Of a DNA stretch of 26,554 nucleotides, positions 9,101-14,107 are shown piece by piece. The translations under genes and the position numbers were made by a program. The notes under the pieces were generated by a model. The model was not told the origin of the DNA. It ran no database searches and saw only the letters and a list, made by a program, of their open reading frames with translations. The stretch is taken from positions 1 to 26,554 of the forward strand of contig JAJYHP010000182.1 in the NCBI GenBank assembly GCA_021784715.1, in the 5' to 3' direction. The number at the start of each line of letters is the position of its first letter. Positions within the stretch are counted from its first letter, which is position 1. This stretch comes from a bacterium (GTDB taxonomy: Bacteria > Eremiobacterota > Eremiobacteria > Baltobacterales > Baltobacteraceae).

Positions 9101-9397
9101 GAGGGAGAGGCCGAATTCGGACGTGCATTTATGGGGGCGGGAGCTCGTTCGGTAGCTCTCACGCTCTGGCAAATTACCGATCTTCGCGGAAGCGTCGCAT
9201 CGGGATTGCTATTTCGCCGCTTGGCCAAGGGAGAGCCGCCCGCAGTTGCGCTTCGTCGCACCCAAATCGAAATGATCAGCCACCCTCGACGCGGCGACCC
9301 CAATGGCGGAAGCGCGGCGATCGCCTCGAACCCCGTGAACTGGGGGCCGTATATCGTGTTCGGCGATGGATTTAATTCGAGCCCGGCGGGAACATAA
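6182..9397 (+). CDS. exported TPR-CHAT caspase-like protease
   Basis: This 1071-residue protein starts with a hydrophobic export signal (residues 1-23 or so). A long all-helical region (about 35-560) follows, with repeated A-x(3)-G/A patterns typical of tetratricopeptide-like repeats. The C-terminal CHAT domain spans about 690-1065. The peptidase dyad is present: His914 in FATHG and Cys963 in MLSTCDSG. Other CHAT hallmarks are HVFVIPTGFLYRISYATL before the dyad, SGLLGVSDVM, the post-Cys GEAEFGRAFMGAGARSV and a final WGPYIVFGDG. CHAT peptidases belong to clan CD with caspases and separase and usually act on partner proteins, often after Arg. The export signal is notable: the protease would work in the periplasm or envelope. 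It is the third gene of the operon with the paired Cys proteins and overlaps the M48 protease gene tail to tail by 26 bases. Confidence 0.92.
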   Translation: MHRRFVAVAATCLAIFLLTRSAQPIPLDDATLLGSPRAERLAALAAYSDNHLQRAATGFRSCIRDADGQNDRLDEARCDIGMARVEIAGRRIADAVPYAVRALALLSSGTPDISAASISYGAGATLLRAGRAKEAVGIFTRGLSFVSGNGHAIDYYWQGRLQNGIARAFLDLHEYSKAAPHAATAAAMILKDPQLNVAELSVLENSGEVAWGFHHYVSALSTFSQAYGVLKNPRFRVRPVDRLEESSVVERLAYASGDANLQLRRATAALTTLADCRQASRTSVRRLCNLDAGEALLEGGHARASAAIFTSLQSARSGLPTDERIWLDYLTAMASLDTGDGIGAASASRQALFQLKGRSVTPFWRALGYFTAYVTARTVRPLLCGNMPRCARGYYRSALTQWKLLNFTKVRRYRRLLASVDAFDSAALLDAQVDRGGRADRRASRFERAALREARNGDLQAAVVSFTEGARERLARRDVRGALRDARSAVRWAANIDWRSRWIAARVEVLADEAADSPVAAARTCASSLLRLEKERSRAAFYARWNPQLRIDSIDLGVSSLNAIYSDCESQLMIGHRADPDFERLAVQLFNDNVGRRAFDAISRSGALHIAGVPNTTLDRLRSLAERYINAKNAVDAAAVRVQLHREESALSVRFPQLSAIMLPQAFSHPGSWQRSLTSDEAMLVDDISGNSLNVWIITPRSIRGVRMTDIVPTLRRRVDAINTIVRRIERSGRARRRVEAKERAGYDEAAQALARLLLPPSIAGSLARYRHVFVIPTGFLYRISYATLRWRHRYLAQSIDLAYLSSPSLLPLIRRAELAEKAKRDRSWFVAFADPLLSASGRTNDPTRSGNALTLRLPPLPDTAIEARRAAHYFPSRGNFRILSRAKASDASLMHLNEDGLLARYRYILFATHGVVAARPNRGPRPYIVLSHPNLSTGSGLLGVSDVMKLRLNARMVMLSTCDSGFSYTSAHEGEAEFGRAFMGAGARSVALTLWQITDLRGSVASGLLFRRLAKGEPPAVALRRTQIEMISHPRRGDPNGGSAAIASNPVNWGPYIVFGDGFNSSPAGT

Positions 9398-10223
9398 CGA
9401 GAAACGTAGTTCCGGGATAATTCGTCCGGAGACCGTGGGAGGACGGTTCGCGCTCGTTCGCTCTCCGTAATTTTGGAGAATCTTCGATAAACGACTTTAT
9501 CTTTTCCTGACGTTGCCGAAAAGACGGGTGATCGCTTAAGTACGACTCAAAACCCAATCCCCCGGTCTTTGCCTTCAGCGCTTCGAGGGCCCAACTCAAC
9601 CCCCAGGGGTTCACGCCGATCTCCGAGAGAATCTTGGTTCCTTCGTGATCCGCAGCGAGTTCCTGCTGCCGATCGTAATTTAAAAACGCATAACTCCCGA
9701 GCATACCCGTCGCAAACTGCAACGCTTTCGACTTTTCAAACATCATTGCCGTAATCGCCGCAGCCGCCAGTAAATTCTGCTCGCGTTGACGCTCGACCGC
9801 ATGAGAAAGCAATACGTGCGACGTTTCGTGGGCCAGCACTCCGTATAACTCCTGATCGTTATGCAAGAGATGCAAGAGAGAATCCGTGATGAATATAATG
9901 CCTCCGGGAGAGGCGAAAGCATTCGGCTCCGGGTCGCGCACGATAACGTAATTAAAGGTATAACCGAATTTGTCCATCGACGCGCGCACGTCCGCGGCGC
10001 GAAGCAACTTTTGCCGTATGTGTCGCAATAGCGGGTAGTACCGAGAGTGCATCACGACTTGATGTTTGAGCAAAAGGTCCTGAAAGATCTCGGCGCTTTG
10101 CACGCGTTCTGCCGAAAACGCCGGGGGAGCGTTCTTCGAAAGGGCCGCCCGCGAGGAGCCGGCCGATAGCGCTAGCAGAACGAGCGCGAACGCTCGGCAC
10201 CGGAAGCTAGTCGGAAGTCGCAT
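9372..10223 (-). CDS. exported M48-family zinc metalloprotease
   Basis: This 283-residue protein is of the HtpX/Oma1-like BepA group. From the ATG at 10223, a signal peptide (residues 1-27, RAFALVLLALSAGSSRA) leads into a periplasmic peptidase. The zinc motif HETSH is at residues 132-136, and the third ligand Glu188 lies in ELAAD. ITDSLL before the active site and SDHPSFRQRQEKI near the C-terminus are M48 hallmarks. The family degrades misfolded or unassembled envelope proteins. The frame is open to 10289, but that start would lie inside the CHASE2 gene and hide the signal peptide. The GTG at 10229 is an alternative start with AAGGAA just upstream. The 5' end overlaps CHASE2 by 17 bases, so both belong to one operon. 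Confidence 0.9.
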   Translation of the reverse strand: MRLPTSFRCRAFALVLLALSAGSSRAALSKNAPPAFSAERVQSAEIFQDLLLKHQVVMHSRYYPLLRHIRQKLLRAADVRASMDKFGYTFNYVIVRDPEPNAFASPGGIIFITDSLLHLLHNDQELYGVLAHETSHVLLSHAVERQREQNLLAAAAITAMMFEKSKALQFATGMLGSYAFLNYDRQQELAADHEGTKILSEIGVNPWGLSWALEALKAKTGGLGFESYLSDHPSFRQRQEKIKSFIEDSPKLRRANEREPSSHGLRTNYPGTTFLVMFPPGSN

Positions 10224-11661
10224 TCGCACTTTTATTCCTTCCCATAAGTCGAGGGACGTGCTCACGGAACAGCGGTTCCATCGCCCCAATGAATACGGTC
10301 AACGCACTGCTAATCGAGACGGTCGCGAAGAGGAACCCAAACTCGATATATGTTTGATGTTCGAATAGAAACCCGATCGACAACGCGATTGAAATGCTAA
10401 ATAACCACCCGAGAAGCAGCACAATATTTTCCGAATGCTTCATTTCCGCGGAAACCGCTATAGCGAGACCAATAATGACGATGAGGATTTTTTGAAGCGG
10501 CACCACGTACACCCCGCCCCTCAGTAGGGTTCGATATGCATTTATTAACACCAAGGTTCCGGGCATGAGTCCTAACGGAGTTATGTGAATATCGCTGATG
10601 GCACCCGCCGACCGGCGCCCCGGACCGACGAAAACGGCCGCATTTTTCAGGGACGCGTAGGGAGCGCTCGAAGCGCCCATTTCGAGAATTCCGGTCGCGC
10701 TGAGGCACGCGTCGCTCTGATGACAGACGTATTTTTCCCGCCATCGATAAAATATGCGCTGCTTGTCGCCCCACCTCGCCCGCTCGTTTCGAATGATTGT
10801 AGGGTCGGTTGGATTCGGCGCTCGACGGTTGGTTCCCATAATCTCCGCCGCCAAAACCGCGGCGTTCAATCGAACACTCGATCCCGAATTTCGTGCGTTC
10901 TTACACGTGGTCGCAATTCCAACAAAACGTTCGTAGCCGCTCGATTCCCCAACCTCGCCTACCGAGCTTGCCATAAATATTTTGTTCGCCGATCGGCTGA
11001 GCGTCGCAGCGCTAAGCGGAGAAGCGCCCCACACGCAGGAATGGGCGGGCTTGCCCCTCGTCCGAACGGTCGACGCTAAAATCCACCTAGTGCATACGCC
11101 TTTTCGACACGGCGTCCGAGCTACTCGATCGAAAAACGAACGCACCGCGTCGCGTCGACCGCCGCCACGAGGCATCGTTAAGCCAACATCGACTATGACG
11201 ACTTTGGGATTTCTTCGAGCCAATAACGTCAGAAGCCGGGCGAGCCTGCGATGGCCTACGGAGCGACGATAGAGCGCGCCGTACTTGTAGAAGTTTGGAT
11301 CGAGGCGTACCCAAATGGTTTTTCTGAATTCGCACGCCCTGTCGTTTTGAACGTTCGTGAAACGGACATGCTTGCATTCATTTTGCTGGCTCGCCGAGTC
11401 ATAGAAGCTTTGATTCGATTGGGTAATCGAGTATAACGGCCCGTCGTTGTGCAAAGGAGAAATCCATAGGGCGAAAAAAAAGAGCATCGCTAGGATTGCG
11501 ACCAGTTTTTTAAAGTCGCGTAAAATTCCGAGAGCGTCGCGCCAAATAGCGCTGGCTTTTTTTTTCAATAGATGGATTAGGCGCTTCGACGCCGCCGTAA
11601 CGATTTTTTTCAATCGACCGATTAGACGTTTCCGCGCCGCCGTTATGGATTTAATATTCAC
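10207..11661 (-). CDS. stand-alone CHASE2-domain membrane sensor
   Basis: This 484-residue protein has a very basic N-terminal cytoplasmic stretch with a repeated pattern (ITAARKRLIGRLKK, then TAASKRLIHLLKK). One membrane segment follows at about 52-68, then a large extracytoplasmic domain at about 70-385, then three closely spaced membrane segments at about 391-405, 412-433 and 438-459. The domain has CHASE2 signatures: VVIVDVGL early, and VFVGPGRRSAGAISDIHITP plus LGLMPGTLVLINAYRTLL just before the last helices. CHASE2 normally feeds a kinase, cyclase or serine/threonine kinase output, but here the chain stops about 25 residues after the last helix with no output domain. Six or so cysteines lie in the outside domain. 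In cyanobacteria CHASE2 is often fused to CHAT; here a CHAT gene is the convergent neighbour. Local DNA is AT-richer than the flanks. Confidence 0.88.
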   Translation of the reverse strand: MNIKSITAARKRLIGRLKKIVTAASKRLIHLLKKKASAIWRDALGILRDFKKLVAILAMLFFFALWISPLHNDGPLYSITQSNQSFYDSASQQNECKHVRFTNVQNDRACEFRKTIWVRLDPNFYKYGALYRRSVGHRRLARLLTLLARRNPKVVIVDVGLTMPRGGGRRDAVRSFFDRVARTPCRKGVCTRWILASTVRTRGKPAHSCVWGASPLSAATLSRSANKIFMASSVGEVGESSGYERFVGIATTCKNARNSGSSVRLNAAVLAAEIMGTNRRAPNPTDPTIIRNERARWGDKQRIFYRWREKYVCHQSDACLSATGILEMGASSAPYASLKNAAVFVGPGRRSAGAISDIHITPLGLMPGTLVLINAYRTLLRGGVYVVPLQKILIVIIGLAIAVSAEMKHSENIVLLLGWLFSISIALSIGFLFEHQTYIEFGFLFATVSISSALTVFIGAMEPLFREHVPRLMGRNKSANATSD

Positions 11662-12607
11662 CGCTCAAGCGCCCTGCCAATAGCGATGCCACGACATTCG
11701 TCGCTCGATCGGGCGCGATTAAGGTGTATGCATACAGGCGCCAATGGCGATTTTTATAACGGAGTAGCGACGCGGCGTTCCATTCGGAACTCGACGCCCA
11801 TGGCACGTGCGGCGGCTCTTTCGAGCGTTCGATCGCACAATCGATGCGAGAACCCGATCCATCGACGATCGTTACCTCGATGCGCTTTGCCGACAGCCCT
11901 ACCGGGATATTCATAAGCGACCGCCCGGAGGTGACGACCTGCGTAGCGACGGCTCCACGAGGGCTGGAAAGAACGACCCGAAAGGGCGGCGTGCCTCCCG
12001 CCCAACCGATGGAAATCCGGTCGAGCGTTTGAGGTATGAACTGTGGATTTGAAAGCGAGGACGAGCGAAGTCGAGCCGCTTCTGCTCCACGGGAAACGTC
12101 GGTCGTAAGCGAGAGCGTGTGGTCGTTGAAAAGCCCTAAAATGACCGCGGCAAAACGCTTAAACATAGCCACGAAGGGCGATGGCGGACTCTCGGGTCTG
12201 TGGGCGGTGAACGTTTTGGACGCGCAGGAGACTTCGTCGCTGGGCTCCGGAGCTTTTCCGGCAAGGACGTTCTCGATCGACAGCACGGTCACCACAGGAT
12301 GAGGCCCGGGACGCGAACATCCTCGGATCGAGACGCTGTCGCCGTAGTTCAGAAAGTAGTGCTCGTTCCCGGCGTTCGTACCGCGTCCGTGTGGCGGCGC
12401 GAACTTTACATCGGCGATCGGGCCGTCGATGCATAAAAGGTCACCGGCACCCTTCGCCTGGGCGGCAAATCGGGGATCCTTCAAGCGAGCGATGACGGCC
12501 GCGCATGAAAGGTGCGGCGGGGCGGGGGCGGCGGAGGCCGCAAGCGAGAGAGCGCCCGTTCGAACGAAAAAGGCGACGACGAGCAGCAGCAACGCTAACG
12601 TGCGCAT
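11651..12607 (-). CDS. secreted or membrane-anchored Cys-containing protein, first gene of the CHASE2 operon
   Basis: This 318-residue protein has a clear signal peptide (MRTLALLLLVVAFFV, cleavage near ASAAPA). An N-terminal domain carries Cys35, Cys59, Cys97 and Cys128. A possible second membrane segment lies around 145-161 (FVAMFKRFAAVILGLF), and a beta-rich C-terminal domain follows (about 195-260). Its pattern ISIGWAGGTPPFRVVLSSPRG resembles Ig-like beta-sandwich folds; this is only a resemblance. No named family is recognised. The frame is open upstream to 13156 but overlaps the PYP gene there; the ATG at 12607 (or GTG at 12610) with AGAAGG upstream gives the signal peptide. Its 3' end overlaps the CHASE2 start by 11 bases, indicating coupled expression. 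It probably acts with CHASE2 in the envelope. Confidence 0.8.
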   Translation of the reverse strand: MRTLALLLLVVAFFVRTGALSLAASAAPAPPHLSCAAVIARLKDPRFAAQAKGAGDLLCIDGPIADVKFAPPHGRGTNAGNEHYFLNYGDSVSIRGCSRPGPHPVVTVLSIENVLAGKAPEPSDEVSCASKTFTAHRPESPPSPFVAMFKRFAAVILGLFNDHTLSLTTDVSRGAEAARLRSSSLSNPQFIPQTLDRISIGWAGGTPPFRVVLSSPRGAVATQVVTSGRSLMNIPVGLSAKRIEVTIVDGSGSRIDCAIERSKEPPHVPWASSSEWNAASLLRYKNRHWRLYAYTLIAPDRATNVVASLLAGRLSGEY

Positions 12608-12730
12608 CACACGCCGCCTTCTTGGACGCCCCCGCCCTGTCCTTCGATCGTGAAGGCCAAGCGCGTTCGAATTTAAGCGAACCCCTGCATCCAGGAATAC
12701 GTCGAACGGAGGCAGATAGAGAGCGACATC
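12608..12730. promoter_or_regulatory. divergent promoter region with an imperfect palindrome
   Basis: This 123-base gap separates the divergent secreted-protein and PYP genes and must hold promoters for both. An imperfect palindrome, GTTCGAATTTAAGCGAAC (12665-12682; arms GTTCG and CGAAC), is a candidate operator and is AT-rich at its centre. GGAGG at 12708-12712 is 18 bases from the PYP ATG, too far for an ideal ribosome site. Confidence 0.35.
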
Positions 12731-13180
12731 ATGCTTCCCACATCGGAGAGCGAGCGCCGGGCTCTGCTCGAGCGGATCGAGGAGATGGGGCGCGAGGAGA
12801 TCGACGCGCTGCCCGTTGGGATCATCACGCTCGATCTCGATGGGACGATTCTTCGCTACAACCGAACGGAAGCAGGCTATTCGCGACGCCTCGCCCCAGC
12901 ACAGATCGGGCGCAACTTCTTTCGCGACGTCGCACCGTGCACGCAGGATGCGGAGTTCCACGGGCGGTTTGCAGAGCTCGCCGCACCGGGCGGCCATGGA
13001 ACCGTCGAATTCGATTACCGCTTCCGCTTTCCGTGGGGCCTCGAACGCGTCCTCATTTCGTTTATGCGAGCACCCGATGCTCCGCGCATTCAACTGCTGA
13101 TCACTTGGCCGAGCAAACAGCACCGAGCATTCGCCGATTCTTCTTGGAACGCTCATCGGGGGACGCGTTCGGAAGAATGA
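12731..13180 (+). CDS. pyp: photoactive yellow protein (PYP)-like PAS photoreceptor
   Basis: This 149-residue PAS protein aligns with Halorhodospira PYP (125 residues) without gaps from Tyr42 to Cys69. Chromophore-pocket residues are kept: Tyr43 (PYP Tyr42), Glu47 (Glu46), Ser51 (Thr50, hydroxyl kept), Arg53 (Arg52) and Cys70 (Cys69, the p-coumaroyl thioester site) in IGRNFFRDVAPCTQDAEF, which is nearly identical to the PYP sequence. After Cys70 the similarity continues (EFHGRF, EFDYRF) with one inserted residue; the Met100 position is Pro/Trp. The C-terminus has about 20 extra residues. PYPs bind p-coumarate and signal blue light by a photocycle. No tyrosine ammonia-lyase or p-coumaroyl-CoA ligase gene lies in the window, so chromophore supply would be encoded elsewhere. 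Its partner is unknown. Confidence 0.87.
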   Translation: MLPTSESERRALLERIEEMGREEIDALPVGIITLDLDGTILRYNRTEAGYSRRLAPAQIGRNFFRDVAPCTQDAEFHGRFAELAAPGGHGTVEFDYRFRFPWGLERVLISFMRAPDAPRIQLLITWPSKQHRAFADSSWNAHRGTRSEE

Positions 13181-13189
13181 GATCGACGC

Positions 13190-13894
13190 GTGAACGGCGC
13201 CCCGACCATTCGAACCGTCACTTTAAACCCGGCAATCGACGCAGCAATCCCTGCGGAGTCGCTCCTCCCGGATCGACGGCATCAATCGCTGCGCGCTCGA
13301 TGCCGTCGATCCGGGAGGAAAGGGCGCGAACGCGAGCCGTGTGATCCATCGCCTCGGGCACTCGACGGCGAACTCGTGGCATGGCTCCACACGCACGACA
13401 TGCGCACGATCGTCGATACCTCCGGCACGCCGCTCGCCCACGCACTCGCCGCCCGCCCACTTCTGGTGAACCCGAGCCTCGAAGAGGCGGAGAAACTGCT
13501 GGGGCGACCTCTACCCGACACCGCGAGCGTTGTCGCTGCCGCACACGAACTTCAAGAACGCGGCGCGGCTTTCGTGGTGATCTCGCGCGGTGAGGATGGG
13601 GCGATCGGCCTCGATGCCGAGGGAGCCTGGGAGGCGCGCCCACCGGCGGTCGCGGCATGCAGCACCGTCGGTTCGGGCGATTCCATGGTCGCAGCGCTGG
13701 CGATCGCCTTCAACGAAGGCCTGCCGTTTGCCGAAGGGCTTCGGCTCGGAAGCACCGATGGTGCGGCGACCGCGATGACGCACGGAACGCAACTCCGCGA
13801 TCCGCTCGAGGTAGAGCGGCTGCTCGGTGCCGTCGTCGTCAGGAAACTCGAACCGTTATTTGGAGGCGCGCCTCATGAACGGACCCCCGAATAG
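13190..13894 (+). pseudogene. PfkB-family sugar-phosphate kinase, decayed (frameshift plus internal deletion)
   Basis: The reading frame begins like a 1-phosphofructokinase/tagatose-6-phosphate kinase (TVTLNPAIDAAIPAESLLP). It loses homology at about 13265. The expected continuation INRCALDAVDPGGKGANAS, then RVIHRLGHSTA, lies one frame over at 13281-13370. Homology then returns in the first frame at DGELVAWLHTHDMRTIVDTS and runs to the end, including the anion-hole/catalytic motif STVGSGDSMVAAL. About 80-100 residues that normally lie between the GGKG region and the DTSG strand are missing. The net ORF stays open (234 codons against about 310), but it lacks the sugar-binding lid and encodes an out-of-frame segment, so function is very unlikely. 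The break coincides with a perfect inverted repeat. It lies nine bases after PYP. Confidence 0.8.
13263..13319. repeat. perfect 21-base inverted repeat inside the pfkB-like pseudogene
   Basis: The arms at 13263-13283 and 13299-13319 are exact reverse complements (TCCTCCCGGATCGACGGCAT plus C on the left), separated by 15 bases. The right arm encodes the conserved DAVDPGG of PfkB kinases in the ancestral frame. The left arm lies exactly where the reading frame breaks. Confidence 0.9.
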
Positions 13895-14065
13895 CGGTGC
13901 GAGTCCGCAAAAATTGACGAGCCCGGAGAGAACGAAAATAAGGCCGACGATGCCGATGATGTCGCGCCCGATTCCCGCGAGCGAGTGATAGGCCCAAAAA
14001 ATCAGCAGTGCGCCGATGACGGCGCGAATGACGCGGGCAGTGCCGCTAAACAGAAAATCAACCAT
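13856..14065 (-). CDS. small DUF2892/YgaP-type inner-membrane protein
   Basis: This 69-residue protein has two hydrophobic helices (about 12-28 and 34-52). The typical pattern of the family is present: an N-terminal RVIRAVIGALLI helix, GIVGLIFVLSGLVNFC in the second helix, then CGLAPLFG. The family is widespread; in some proteins this domain is fused to rhodanese. Its function as a stand-alone protein is unknown. AAAGGGA sits a few bases before the ATG at 14065, which is preferred to the ATG at 14089 eight codons upstream. The 3' end overlaps the pfkB pseudogene by 39 bases. Confidence 0.8.
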   Translation of the reverse strand: MVDFLFSGTARVIRAVIGALLIFWAYHSLAGIGRDIIGIVGLIFVLSGLVNFCGLAPLFGGPFMRRASK

Positions 14066-14107
14066 TCGATTCCCTTTGCAGCTCTCCAAACAAATTCCTC
14101 GCGCTCC

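Noticed and set aside
12608..13156. N-terminal extension of the secreted protein on the minus strand
   Set aside because: It is antisense to the well-supported PYP gene and would bury the clear signal peptide that starts at 12607.
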